Shown in pieces: positions 8,480-18,165 of a DNA stretch of 26,138 bases (positions are counted from its first letter, which is position 1; the number at the start of each line of letters is the position of its first letter). Source of the DNA: an uncultured Planctomycetota bacterium (lineage in GTDB: Bacteria; Planctomycetota; UBA1135; GCA-002686595); contig CAIKQM010000442.1 in NCBI GenBank assembly GCA_903829565.1, positions 1-26,138 of the forward strand. Direction: 5' to 3'. The notes under the pieces are model-generated. The model worked only from the letters and a program-made list of their open reading frames with translations. It was not told the DNA's origin and did not search any database. Made by a program: the position numbers and the translations under genes.

Positions 8480-8515
8480 CGTAGTGATGCTAGCCGCAGC
8501 TGCGGCCACGCCAGG

Positions 8516-10579
8516 TCAGAGGATATCGAGGATACCCGTGCCGCCTTCGCCTTGGAGCGTCGACACCGAAGCGCGGTAGTTCATATCCGCCGACAGCTTC
8601 GCGTTCCAGGGCAACAGTTCCTTGTCGGCCACGATACCCAACGCCACGGCCGAGAAGCCGCGCGCGGTGTCCGTCAAGCCTTCTTTACGCTTGAGCATGG
8701 CCACCAAGGGATCGATCGAGCGCGAGTCACCGATGAAGCCCAAGCCCGAGGCAATGGCCGCTTGCGAGGCCAAGCTCTTGGCTTGTTCGAGCATCGTCAC
8801 CAGCTCGGGCACCAGTTCCTTGTCACCCAACAGACCGAGCGCCACGGCCGTCTGCTTGAGCAGGTCCGGCTTGTACTTCGATTCCTTGACGACCTTTTGG
8901 ATCGTGGGAATCAAGTCACGGGCTTCGATCATGCCGATGGCCACGGCCACGTGACCGCGCGCACCGTCTTCCGAGGTCTTCTCGAACTTCTCGGCCAAGA
9001 TGGTCTTGGCTTCGGGGTCCTTCGAGATACCCACGGCGATGGCGTACGCGCCCACATGCTCGGGCGAACCAGCGTCCTTCAGCGTTTCGCGCAGCGTTTC
9101 CTTGGCGGTGGCCGAGGGCGTCAAACCCGCGTCGAGCAGAGCGCGTTCCATCACGCCGACGCCGATACCGGCCCACGGCTTGATGTGGTTCTTGCCCTTC
9201 GTCAACGAGGTCAGCAAGAAGTTGCGGCATTCCTTTTGGCCGTCTTCGTTGCCTTCGCCCTGACCCGGGCGACCACCGACTTGGCCCAAGGCCACCATGG
9301 CAAAGTTCTTCGACTGGAGATCGCCGTCATCGCTGATGCGCTTGAGCGCTTCGCGAATCTCGACGTCCATCTTGTCCTTGTCCGTGTCGCCGATGATGCC
9401 CAGAGACAGCACGCAGCTTTGCTGGACGACATCGCGTTCCTTGCTGTTCTTGCCGATGGCTTCGACCAGCAACTTCGAAACGCTTTGCTTCTCCTCGGGC
9501 GAGGCATCCTTGAGCAACTTGCACATCGAGGTCGGTGCATGCGCACGGACGCGATAGTCCTTGTTGCTGTCTTGGAAGTAGCGCTTGAGGTACTTGAGCT
9601 GACCCTGGCGCGACTGATTGGCTTCGGCCGAGTTGCCACCGTCACCGGCATCGTTGTCGATCGGCACCAGACCAATCGCCAACATGGCGGCGACCTTCAC
9701 GTCGGGTTGCGACATGTCGGGCTTCTCGAGCAGGTCGACCAGCGCCTTCATGATGTCCTGACGGGCTTCGTTCTTGGTGGTGCGCGCACCGATCAAGCCC
9801 AAACCGTAGGCAGCGAACGCACGCGTGCGCATCGCCACTTGGTTCGAACCGACGAGCTTGCGGCCCTCCGGCGTGTCGAGCATCAAGTCCTTGAGCTTGG
9901 CGATCGATGCATCGTTGGCCAGGATGCCGAGCGACACAGCCGCGGTCTCCGCGATCTGCTGGCTCGAATCACCCAGGAACTTGGCGATGATCGGCTCGAA
10001 CTCGCTCGAGCCATCTTCGCTCTTCACATCGCCAATCTTGGCGAGGGCGATCAGCGTGCCGTCGATGATGTCGTTGGCGCGTTCCTTCTCGAGCGCTTCC
10101 TTCAGCGCGGGGACGACCTTCGAACGGATCGTTTCCTCGCTGGGCTTCAAGGCGTTCTTAGCCTTGTCCTTGGCACCCGGGTTGAAGAACTCGTCCGAAC
10201 CTGAGGCCACGCCACCGGTGTGGATGGCTTCCTTCAGGTTGAGGTACTTGTCCTTGTTGAAACCCCACCAGAACTCCCACAGCGTCAGGTCCGGACCCGA
10301 AGCAGCAGGACCCGTCACCGGGCCGCGCGGGCCAGCTGCAGGGCCGCCAGTCGACGGTCCAGGAGTCGAAGGACCAGGCGAGCTGGGTCCAGGCGTCGAC
10401 GGGCCGGGCGAGCTGGGTCCGGGCGTGGACGGGCCAGGACCGCCGCCACCGCCACCACCGCCACCCGGAGGTACGGTGTCGCCGGGGCCGCGGTAGGTGC
10501 CGCCGTGACCAATCGTGGTGTCCTGCAGTGCGAGCGAGCCGCACACCAGCAGGGCGCCGAGGAGGAGCAGTTTCTTCAT
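8516..10579 (-). CDS. Large exported HEAT-repeat protein with Pro/Gly-rich linker
   Basis: The 687-residue product starts with a signal peptide (MKKLLLLGALLVCGSLALQ). The Cys at 13 is preceded by Val, so a lipobox is not supported. A polyglycine run (39-47) and a GPSTPGPSSP repeat linker (about 48-78) lead to a Trp-rich motif LWEFWWGFNKDKYLNLKEA (100-118). The rest is a series of helical HEAT-like repeats, recognisable by recurring VALGLLGD, AVSLGILAND, SGLGFIGDSRSIDPLVAML and similar segments. HEAT arrays act as protein-binding scaffolds; the partner is unknown. The linker suggests the scaffold is held away from a surface. It follows sdhB on the same strand after 233 bp, so it probably has its own promoter. 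Confidence 0.85.
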   Translation of the reverse strand: MKKLLLLGALLVCGSLALQDTTIGHGGTYRGPGDTVPPGGGGGGGGGPGPSTPGPSSPGPSTPGPSSPGPSTPGPSTGGPAAGPRGPVTGPAASGPDLTLWEFWWGFNKDKYLNLKEAIHTGGVASGSDEFFNPGAKDKAKNALKPSEETIRSKVVPALKEALEKERANDIIDGTLIALAKIGDVKSEDGSSEFEPIIAKFLGDSSQQIAETAAVSLGILANDASIAKLKDLMLDTPEGRKLVGSNQVAMRTRAFAAYGLGLIGARTTKNEARQDIMKALVDLLEKPDMSQPDVKVAAMLAIGLVPIDNDAGDGGNSAEANQSRQGQLKYLKRYFQDSNKDYRVRAHAPTSMCKLLKDASPEEKQSVSKLLVEAIGKNSKERDVVQQSCVLSLGIIGDTDKDKMDVEIREALKRISDDGDLQSKNFAMVALGQVGGRPGQGEGNEDGQKECRNFLLTSLTKGKNHIKPWAGIGVGVMERALLDAGLTPSATAKETLRETLKDAGSPEHVGAYAIAVGISKDPEAKTILAEKFEKTSEDGARGHVAVAIGMIEARDLIPTIQKVVKESKYKPDLLKQTAVALGLLGDKELVPELVTMLEQAKSLASQAAIASGLGFIGDSRSIDPLVAMLKRKEGLTDTARGFSAVALGIVADKELLPWNAKLSADMNYRASVSTLQGEGGTGILDIL
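10356..10441. repeat. Tandem 30-bp repeat encoding a Pro/Ser/Thr/Gly linker
   Basis: Two full 30-bp units (10356-10385 and 10386-10415) and a partial third unit, which diverge at a few positions, encode GPSTPGPSSP on the minus strand inside the HEAT-repeat gene. A run of CCG/CCA codon complements at about 10440-10470 encodes the adjoining polyglycine. Such arrays change length easily by slippage. Confidence 0.8.
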
Positions 10580-10812
10580 GGGTAGTTGGCGATCTGCCCA
10601 ACGCGGAGCGTCGAGCTTGGGTTCTGAGCGTGCTCTAGATTACAAACACTGGGCCAAGGCGTAACCGAGACCCCGATTTCTGTACAGAAGCGGGTTTTCA
10701 GGCTGCCCTGCGTGTCCACACGCCCGAGAAGGGGACGCGCCCCACTCTGCCGTGTTTCGATTTCGTATCCGATTTCGCCTGGGTCGACGCGCGACGTAGC
10801 GAAACCGGAAGA
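10580..10812. other. Intergenic region between sdhB and the HEAT-repeat gene
   Basis: This 233-bp gap holds no convincing gene. It contains a hairpin just after sdhB, three copies of CGATTTC (near 10673, 10758 and 10770) and, on the minus strand, a TAATCT hexamer about 55 bp before the HEAT-gene ATG that could be a -10 element. I see no clear -35 box and no Shine-Dalgarno sequence before that ATG. Confidence 0.4.
10769..10808 (-). terminator. Possible terminator hairpin downstream of sdhB
   Basis: Ten-base arms (10769-10778 and 10799-10808) pair with one mismatch around a 20-base loop. The structure starts 5 bases beyond the sdhB stop on the minus strand. No T-tract follows, so it may instead be an mRNA 3'-end stabiliser or an attenuator before the HEAT-repeat gene. 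Confidence 0.35.
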
Positions 10813-11592
10813 TCAGTCGCCCTGGTCCTTGCGCTCTTCGCGCTCGGTCAGGACCGCCCCCAGCCAGTCGCGGTTGAGGCGGGCGATGTTCGCCACCGAG
10901 ATGCCCTTCGGGCAAGCGGCGCCACACTCGAAGTGGTTCGAGCAGTTGCCGAACCCCTCACGGTCCATGGCAGACACCATGGCGAGGGCGCGCTTCTTGC
11001 GCTCGGGCTGTCCCTGCGGGAGCAAGCCGAGGTGCGCAATCTTGGCCGACACAAACAACATGGCCGAGGCGTTCGGGCACGCGGCCACGCAGGCGCCACA
11101 ACCAATGCACTGCGCCGCATCCATGGCGCTGTCGGCGTCGTCCTTGGGTACCAGCACCGCATTGGCTGCCGGGGCTGAGCCGGTGTTGACGCTGACGTAG
11201 CCGCCGGACTGTTGGATGCGATCGAAGGCACTGCGATCGACGACAAGATCTTTTAACACCGGGAAGGCCGCGGCGCGGAACGGCTCGACCGTGATGTTGT
11301 CGCCGGACTTGAAGCTGCGCATGTGCAGCTGGCACGTGGTGGTGTTCTTGTGCGGGCCATGGGCTTGACCGTTCAGGACCAAGCTGCACGAACCACAGAT
11401 GCCCTCGCGGCAATCGTGTTCGAAGGCGATCGCTTCTTTGCCTTCCGACACCAACTTGTCGTTCAGGACATCGAGCACTTCGAGGAAGGACATGTCGGGG
11501 GACACGTCGCACGCGTGGGCCTCGAGACGGCCTTCTTCCTGAGCGTTCTTTTGGCGCCAGACGTTGAGAGTGATGTGCATGGATTCGGACAT
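10813..11592 (-). CDS. sdhB: Succinate dehydrogenase / fumarate reductase iron-sulfur subunit
   Basis: The 259-residue subunit carries electrons from the flavin to quinone through three iron-sulfur clusters. The [2Fe-2S] site is Cys61, Cys66, Cys69 and Cys87 (CREGICGSC then TTTC). The [4Fe-4S] site is Cys162, Cys165 and Cys168 with Cys227. The [3Fe-4S] site is Cys172, Cys217 and Cys223. I chose the ATG at 11592 because GAGGTG, overlapping the sdhA stop, is 6 bases upstream; a GTG at 11601 would add three residues and has no such site. The gene is last in sdhCAB and is translationally linked to sdhA. The product resembles the type found with b558-type SdhC. Confidence 0.95.
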   Translation of the reverse strand: MSESMHITLNVWRQKNAQEEGRLEAHACDVSPDMSFLEVLDVLNDKLVSEGKEAIAFEHDCREGICGSCSLVLNGQAHGPHKNTTTCQLHMRSFKSGDNITVEPFRAAAFPVLKDLVVDRSAFDRIQQSGGYVSVNTGSAPAANAVLVPKDDADSAMDAAQCIGCGACVAACPNASAMLFVSAKIAHLGLLPQGQPERKKRALAMVSAMDREGFGNCSNHFECGAACPKGISVANIARLNRDWLGAVLTEREERKDQGD

Positions 11593-11602
11593 GGAGGTCA
11601 CC

Positions 11603-13567
<1,965 letters not shown>

Positions 13568-13588
13568 AGGTGGATAGGTGCCGCGCGA

Positions 13589-14242
13589 TCAGGTGTAGAA
13601 GAGGAAGTACAAGGGGAACGAGGCGAAGCCGAGTGCGAGCACCACGGCCAGCCAACGCAGCTTTTCCCAAGCTTCATCGAGGTACGGATGGGCAGCGCCC
13701 AGCGTCTGGAAGGCACTGCGCAACGCGTGCCACAGGTGGAAACCGAGAGCTCCCATACCCACCACATACGCCCAAGGTGTCCAGCCTTGACGCAACTCGC
13801 TCTTGACGAGTGTGTACAAATCTCCTGACTCGCCCGCGAGCTCCTTGCCGATGCGGAAGTTCCAAATGTGCAGGATCAGGAAACCCAACACAATCAGGCC
13901 GGTCCAGATCATCGTCGCGGAGGATGTGGTCTTCTTGCCCTTGTCATTCGCTACGGCGTAGCGACTGCGGCGCGCACGGCGATTCTCGATCGTCACGCGG
14001 ACGGCCAAGCCGATGTGGGCCAAGAACAAGACCAACAAACCAGCTTCTGCCAGCGGCAAGAGCGGGTTCGACTCGATCAGATGGGCATAGCTGTTGAACG
14101 CGCTACCGTCCTTGTCGGCGTAGATCGTCAGGTTGCCAGCGAGGTGGGCCACCAAGAACAGCACGAGCAGCAAGCCCGTGATGGCTGTGATGTACTTCTT
14201 GCCCAGCGAGGACGAGAGGATCTTCTGTAGCCAGGTCGGCAT
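13589..14242 (-). CDS. sdhC: Succinate dehydrogenase cytochrome b558 membrane subunit
   Basis: The 217-residue product has five membrane helices at about 17-37, 63-85, 110-130, 157-178 and 195-216. Histidines within or near these helices (His33, His76, His125, His169 or His172) are candidates for the axial ligands of two b haems, as in di-haem menaquinone-reacting enzymes. It anchors SdhA and SdhB to the inner membrane and reacts with quinone. One fused five-helix subunit rather than separate SdhC and SdhD fits the b558 family. It is the first gene of sdhCAB. No Shine-Dalgarno sequence is visible before the ATG at 14242. Confidence 0.92.
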   Translation of the reverse strand: MPTWLQKILSSSLGKKYITAITGLLLVLFLVAHLAGNLTIYADKDGSAFNSYAHLIESNPLLPLAEAGLLVLFLAHIGLAVRVTIENRRARRSRYAVANDKGKKTTSSATMIWTGLIVLGFLILHIWNFRIGKELAGESGDLYTLVKSELRQGWTPWAYVVGMGALGFHLWHALRSAFQTLGAAHPYLDEAWEKLRWLAVVLALGFASFPLYFLFYT

Positions 14243-14385
14243 CGAGTAGTTCAGGTACGGGTCGGGTGTAGGTATCTAGTCGGGGGTAGCTAGACACGCT
14301 GCAGAGTAGTTCACGCGCCCGCGCCCTGTCCATATGCACGGCACATCTGCGCGCGTGCGTTGCAGGGGCTCGACGCGAGAATCGT

Positions 14386-14616
14386 TCAGTTGAACGGAAA
14401 GCCCTTGGGGCCTTTGGGGCCGGGGCTGGGGTTGCTGGCACTACCGGCTTGCATGTCCAAGGTCTTGCGCAGCTCCACGAGGCTCTCGCCAAAGTGAAAC
14501 GCCAACCAGACGAACTGGCAGTCGACATTGTCGACCGGATCGTCGACTTCAAAGGCGGCCTTGCAGGTTAGGTCGCAGGGCCGGGCAGCATTCATGAAGC
14601 AGTTCTTTTTAGCCAT
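14386..14616 (-). CDS. Small Cys-containing protein, unknown function
   Basis: The 76-residue product has four cysteines (Cys6, Cys14, Cys18, Cys33) near the N-terminus, a helical stretch with many acidic and aromatic residues (about 22-56), and a Pro/Gly-rich tail ending in PGPKGPKGFPFN. Codon third positions are strongly G/C, like the neighbouring genes, which supports it as a real gene. It starts 9 bp after the stop of the MaoC-like gene and is followed after 143 bp by sdhC, all on one strand. I do not recognise a family. The cysteines could bind a metal or form disulfides, but no signal peptide is present, so a cytosolic location is more likely. Confidence 0.65.
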   Translation of the reverse strand: MAKKNCFMNAARPCDLTCKAAFEVDDPVDNVDCQFVWLAFHFGESLVELRKTLDMQAGSASNPSPGPKGPKGFPFN

Positions 14617-14625
14617 GGGTGTCTT

Positions 14626-15066
14626 TCAGGCGCCGTCGCGCTTCATGAGCACTCGCCATTCGCCCTCGAGCACAACCTCGCTGCGGCTGTTGCGCAGTGA
14701 TAGGCCGAGCCGGACCCAGCCACGGCGAGCGTGGGGTGCTGGGTCCCGTTCGAGGACGGTCAGGTCTAGTTGCAAGGTTTCGGGGAACGGCACGGGCTTG
14801 AGGTAGCGCGCCGAGGTGCTTTCGATGGCGACGATGGTGTCGTTGAACCAGCCGATGCGCCAGGCCAACCCGGCGCCGATGGAGGCGACCAAGGCGCCAT
14901 GGGCAATGCGGCCTCGAAACGGAGTGCGCCGTGCGTAGGCCGCGTCTAGGTGCAGGGGATTGTCGTCGCCAGTCAGGGCCGCGAACTGGCTGACCATCTC
15001 CTCGGTCACGGGCGTGCACGGTGAGGTGGCGCTGAGACCGGGGGTGAGGCCTTCGAAGGTGAGCAT
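14626..15066 (-). CDS. MaoC-like (R)-specific hydratase/dehydratase
   Basis: The 146-residue product has the hot-dog fold signature of hydratase-2 enzymes, FAALTGDDNPLHLDAAYA at about residues 28-45, with the catalytic Asp and His in DDNPLH. The oxyanion-side RIAHGAL follows. These enzymes add water to or remove it from enoyl-thioesters with R stereochemistry. The ATG at 15066 gives the family's usual N-terminus (MLTFEGLTPG); the open frame continues upstream to a GTG at 15165, but that extension looks non-homologous and low-complexity. The length fits a single-domain member. The substrate (CoA or ACP thioester) cannot be told from sequence. It is upstream of the small Cys protein and sdhCAB. 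Confidence 0.85.
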   Translation of the reverse strand: MLTFEGLTPGLSATSPCTPVTEEMVSQFAALTGDDNPLHLDAAYARRTPFRGRIAHGALVASIGAGLAWRIGWFNDTIVAIESTSARYLKPVPFPETLQLDLTVLERDPAPHARRGWVRLGLSLRNSRSEVVLEGEWRVLMKRDGA

Positions 15067-15207
15067 GCGCGCGGTACGGTACCAGAATCGTCCGAGGGGC
15101 AAATGTGCCTTGCCGCCCCCGCCAGAGGCATTCAAAAGTATCAGAACGTACATTATCAGACACAACTAGGATTGGATTCTTGCCCTAGCCTTCTGCACTC
15201 TGCCTGC

Positions 15208-15831
15208 ATGAAGTCGGCTCCGCTCGCACTCGCTCTCCTTGTGGGACTCACGGCTTGTCGCTCGCGGGACGGTCAAGTCGCCCCGTCGCCCGTGCCTGTA
15301 CCTGTGCCGGCCGTCGATCTGCCTCTGACGCGCGCCCCCTACACCAGCGTCAACGCCAACTTCAAAGAGCGCCTCGAGCAGCCCTACATCTACTTCGAGC
15401 ACCGCGGCAGCTATGTCGAGACCATGCGCGCGCTGCCCCAGTTGGCCCAGATCGCCAAGGACTCTGGCATCGAGCTCGCCGGTCCGCCGTTCGGGCTGTA
15501 CTACGACGACCCGGGTCAGGTGGCTGCCGCCGAGCTGCGCTCCAGGGTCTGCCTGCCCATCGACGCCGGTTCAGTGGATCAAGCCAACCAAGCGGCGGCC
15601 AAGGCGGTCCGTTTGGATCTCTTGCCGCAGGCGACCGTGGTGTACGCCTTTGCCGCGGGAGCCTATCCCGAGGCACCGCGCGTGTTGCCCGGACTGTTGA
15701 AGTACATGCGCTCGATGCGTTGGGTCGAGGCTGGCCCGGTGCGTGAAGTGTATTTGGTGCAGCCTGGTCCGCAGACACCCATGGAGTCATTGGTCTGCGA
15801 AGTGCAGGTGCCCGTGCAGGGCGGCCAGTGA
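15208..15831 (+). CDS. Lipoprotein with a GyrI-like (effector-binding) domain
   Basis: The 207-residue product begins with a lipoprotein signal: a short Lys-bearing N-region, a hydrophobic core and the lipobox LTAC, with lipidated Cys17. A Pro/Val-rich stretch (about 25-35) leads to a domain that resembles the GyrI-like/AraC effector-binding fold: YIYFEHRGSYVETMRALPQL, then GPPFGLYYDDP and later CEVQVPV. In known cytosolic members this fold binds small ligands. Here the lipid anchor would place it in the envelope. It is preceded by a 141-bp intergenic region shared with the divergent MaoC-like gene and followed by a palindrome. The domain call is by pattern; the ligand is unknown. Confidence 0.75.
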   Translation: MKSAPLALALLVGLTACRSRDGQVAPSPVPVPVPAVDLPLTRAPYTSVNANFKERLEQPYIYFEHRGSYVETMRALPQLAQIAKDSGIELAGPPFGLYYDDPGQVAAAELRSRVCLPIDAGSVDQANQAAAKAVRLDLLPQATVVYAFAAGAYPEAPRVLPGLLKYMRSMRWVEAGPVREVYLVQPGPQTPMESLVCEVQVPVQGGQ

Positions 15832-15839
15832 TATGCTGG

Positions 15840-15869
15840 GTGATAATGACCAATTTTGATCATTATCAC
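15840..15869. terminator. AT-rich perfect inverted repeat between convergent genes
   Basis: Ten-base perfect arms (15840-15849 and 15860-15869) are separated by 10 bases and lie between the lipoprotein stop (15831) and the stop of the minus-strand gene (15877). The arms are A/T-rich against a G/C-rich background. The position suggests a bidirectional terminator, but the weak stem and lack of a T-tract also allow a protein-binding site. Confidence 0.4.
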
Positions 15870-15876
15870 AGGCGGT

Positions 15877-17508
15877 CTATGTGCGGAAGCTCGGGTGCGC
15901 CGAGTACAGCGCGAAACGACCTTCGTCGTCCGGACGCCCGCGCAGCATGTCGCCGGCCTTGAGCCACGGCACCAAGCTGACATCGAGCCGCACGGTGCGC
16001 ACGCTGCCTTCGTAGCGCACCTCCGCCTTGCCGTCGACTTCCAGCGTCAACAGCTCGGCGAGCTCACCACCTTCGGATGCGCGCGTGCGGCGTGCGTTGG
16101 CCTCGGCAATGCGCGGCAGCTCACTGTCAAGTTTCTTTAACAGGTGCTCGCCTTCGTCGCCGAGCTCGATCTCATGCACCTCGCGCGCCCAGCGGCAGAA
16201 CTTGCGCAGCGCAGCGACCAGCTGCTGTGCATCGGTAGCTGTGCTGACCACACCGCGATCCACTGCATAGACACCAGCCCAGCGCGCCAAATCGCGCGCC
16301 GTCAGGTTTTCAAACACGCCCACTTCGCGCGCGCTGTCGCCCAACGACTCCAGAATGCGCAGCTCGGCAGCGCGTGCGGGACCGTGTTCTTGTGCTGTTT
16401 CCCACAGGAATTCGACGATCATCGCACCCACGACCCCAGGGAAATCAGGTGCCGGAGCCAGCTCGTCTTCGTCCGGCTCTGCAGCCAGGCCCAAGTCGCG
16501 CTCGAGCTCATCGAGCATCAAGGTCAACGGGCGACCTTCGCGTGTACCAGCTTGGAAGTGCTTGAGGGCTGTCTCTACGTCCGTGCTGGCGCGTTCTTCG
16601 TGTCCTGCACGCGGCGGCGGAGTGGGCTGCACGCTTTTGCCAGTGCCTGGGCCACGCGTGGACAAGGCATGCCACGCCGTGATCAGCACCTTGCGCGCGG
16701 CATCCAGATCCACGCTGGTGTCAAAGGCGAGCGCATCCAGAATGGGTGCCAAGGCATCGTCGGCGCCATGCACGATGCGCTTGGCATCGAAGGACGCGTC
16801 GGCCAAATCTTGCAGCCAACGTTCGATGTCGAGCGGCGCGATCCCACCCTCATGCAGCAGCTTGCGCGCCTCGGCGATGGCGTCTTGGGCCTCGGCAGCA
16901 CCCGTCACCGCGCCGGCAAACATCGCCTCGAGCTCGCTGCCACCGATGCGCACCACACCGCGGCGCACCTTGCGTGCTTCGTCCAAGTCGGCACGCAGCG
17001 CCTTTGCCAAGGTCGGTGAGCGGCGCACAATCGAGGAATGGGCTAGCGCATGGTCCGCATCACCCAAGGGGAACAAACGCCCCGCGATCACATCGCCGGT
17101 CTGGACCTGGGTGCTGGCGGAGGCCTCGCGGATGGGGTACTCCCCTAGCGAGCCCAGATCGCGCAGCCAGAAGCCCTCTCCGGGTTTGACGCCGGTGACT
17201 TCAAAGACTCCGGTGTGGCTGTCACGCAAGGCACGGTAGGTGCCTTCATCCTCTAGGCCGCTGGCTTCTCCCAGTTGAGCCCGCAACAGGTCAATCGTCG
17301 GCCCATCCGGCCCTGCCGACTCGCACACGAACCATTCCAAGTGCCGGCGCCGCGAGGCGACATCCGGCGAGACCGCGGCCGCAGTGCCAGCATTGGGCGG
17401 GCCATAGAACTCGGGGATCGTGGCGGCGAAACGCGCGGCGAGCTCGTCGTCGCGCAGGATGAGCACGCCGAGGCGTGCGAGGCAGTCTTCCATCGGCGTG
17501 GTGGTCAC
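15877..17508 (-). CDS. Uncharacterised 543-residue protein
   Basis: The GTG at 17508 is chosen because GGAG lies 7 bp upstream; an ATG 15 bp further in is an alternative. The N-terminal part has EFYGPP (33-38), a HLEWFVCESAG segment (56-66), a GVFEVTGVKPGEGFWLRDL segment (100-118) and IREASASTQVQTGDVIAGRL (126-145). This pattern of a beta-rich module describing tone, length and range resembles that seen in long SEC-C-type proteins, though no CxCx8CH SEC-C motif is present. The middle is helical with a Pro/Gly-rich linker at about residues 300-320. The last 40 residues form another short beta module (VRTVRLDVSLVPWLKAGD). There is no signal peptide, so it is probably cytosolic. It diverges from the CvpA-family gene. 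Function is unknown. Confidence 0.75.
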   Translation of the reverse strand: MTTTPMEDCLARLGVLILRDDELAARFAATIPEFYGPPNAGTAAAVSPDVASRRRHLEWFVCESAGPDGPTIDLLRAQLGEASGLEDEGTYRALRDSHTGVFEVTGVKPGEGFWLRDLGSLGEYPIREASASTQVQTGDVIAGRLFPLGDADHALAHSSIVRRSPTLAKALRADLDEARKVRRGVVRIGGSELEAMFAGAVTGAAEAQDAIAEARKLLHEGGIAPLDIERWLQDLADASFDAKRIVHGADDALAPILDALAFDTSVDLDAARKVLITAWHALSTRGPGTGKSVQPTPPPRAGHEERASTDVETALKHFQAGTREGRPLTLMLDELERDLGLAAEPDEDELAPAPDFPGVVGAMIVEFLWETAQEHGPARAAELRILESLGDSAREVGVFENLTARDLARWAGVYAVDRGVVSTATDAQQLVAALRKFCRWAREVHEIELGDEGEHLLKKLDSELPRIAEANARRTRASEGGELAELLTLEVDGKAEVRYEGSVRTVRLDVSLVPWLKAGDMLRGRPDDEGRFALYSAHPSFRT

Positions 17509-17593
17509 AGGGCGGCTCCGGTCGGCCCTACAGTCTATGCATGCTGTTTTGGGTTTGCATGGGCGCAGCAGAAAGGGCATCACAAGTATCTCC

Positions 17594-18124
17594 ATGATCG
17601 CCCTCGCAGAACCCATCTCCTTTCACTGGATCGACGCGGTTGGCCTTGTGCTGCTCGCGGTGTTTGGTTTTCTCGGCTCGCGGCGAGGTTTGTGGTGGCA
17701 GACCGTGCGCTTGTTGGGCGCTATCGCCACGGTAGCTGTGGCGCGTGCACTCGCGCCGCGCGCGGCTCCCGCCATGATGGACATGTTCACCGGCTTGGAT
17801 GCGTCCGTGGCGGACGGCCTCGTGTGGGTCTTCATCGTGTCGGTCGGTTTCTTTGTGGTGGCCTTGGTTGGCCGCATTGGTCGCGAACAAATTGAGGCGG
17901 CCGAGCTCACCAGTGTCGATCGCGTGGGCGGCGCCCTGTTGGGGCTGGCCACGGGTGTCGTGGTCTTTGCGGGAGTCATGATCGGAGTCGCCTTGGTGGC
18001 AGGTCAGCCCTTCGCTGACAAGCACATCGTCGGCACGACTTCGGAACGGGTGCTGACTTCGCTCGCCGACACCGTTCCGGGATTGCTCGATGTGCATGCA
18101 GCAGAGACACTTTCGAACCACTGA
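17594..18124 (+). CDS. CvpA-family membrane protein
   Basis: The 176-residue product has four hydrophobic segments (about 12-30, 38-58, 76-96 and 113-138) and a short hydrophilic tail. An early segment, WIDAVGLVLLAVFGFLGSRRG, matches the CvpA pattern of D-x-h3-h-h-h-x-x-G-x-x-x-G-x-x-R-G. CvpA was first linked to colicin V export and is now thought of as a conserved inner-membrane protein involved in envelope homeostasis. I chose the ATG at 17594, where the first membrane segment begins soon after; no Shine-Dalgarno sequence is present. A GAAAGG about 18 bp upstream is too distant. It is divergently arranged with the 543-residue protein and is followed by the B12 riboswitch region. Confidence 0.75.
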   Translation: MIALAEPISFHWIDAVGLVLLAVFGFLGSRRGLWWQTVRLLGAIATVAVARALAPRAAPAMMDMFTGLDASVADGLVWVFIVSVGFFVVALVGRIGREQIEAAELTSVDRVGGALLGLATGVVVFAGVMIGVALVAGQPFADKHIVGTTSERVLTSLADTVPGLLDVHAAETLSNH

Positions 18125-18136
18125 GTCGGCCTGCGC

Positions 18137-18165
18137 TTGACAGCTTGCGCGTCTCGTGGTGAGGT
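18137..18165 (+). promoter_or_regulatory. Candidate promoter for the cobalamin operon
   Basis: A perfect TTGACA (18137-18142) is followed after 17 bp by TGAGGT (18160-18165), a poor match to a -10 box. Transcription would begin near 18172, just at the upstream edge of the riboswitch. A second TTGACA at 18170-18175 has no better partner. The call rests on the -35 box and position only. Confidence 0.3.

Noticed and set aside
8552..10204. Long plus-strand open frame opposite the HEAT-repeat gene
   Set aside because: It is an Arg/His/Leu-rich antisense shadow of a strongly biased GC-rich gene with no family motif.
10356..10441. CRISPR-like repeat array
   Set aside because: The units are contiguous without spacers, in frame, and encode a Pro/Gly linker.
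15840..15869. Fur box
   Set aside because: The half-sites GATAATGA and TCATTATC look like a Fur box, but the spacer is 10 bases and the site lies after two convergent genes, not in a promoter.
16144..17239. Plus-strand open frames opposite the 543-residue protein
   Set aside because: Composition is Arg/Ser/His-rich with no motifs, whereas the minus-strand frame has a Shine-Dalgarno sequence and typical composition.
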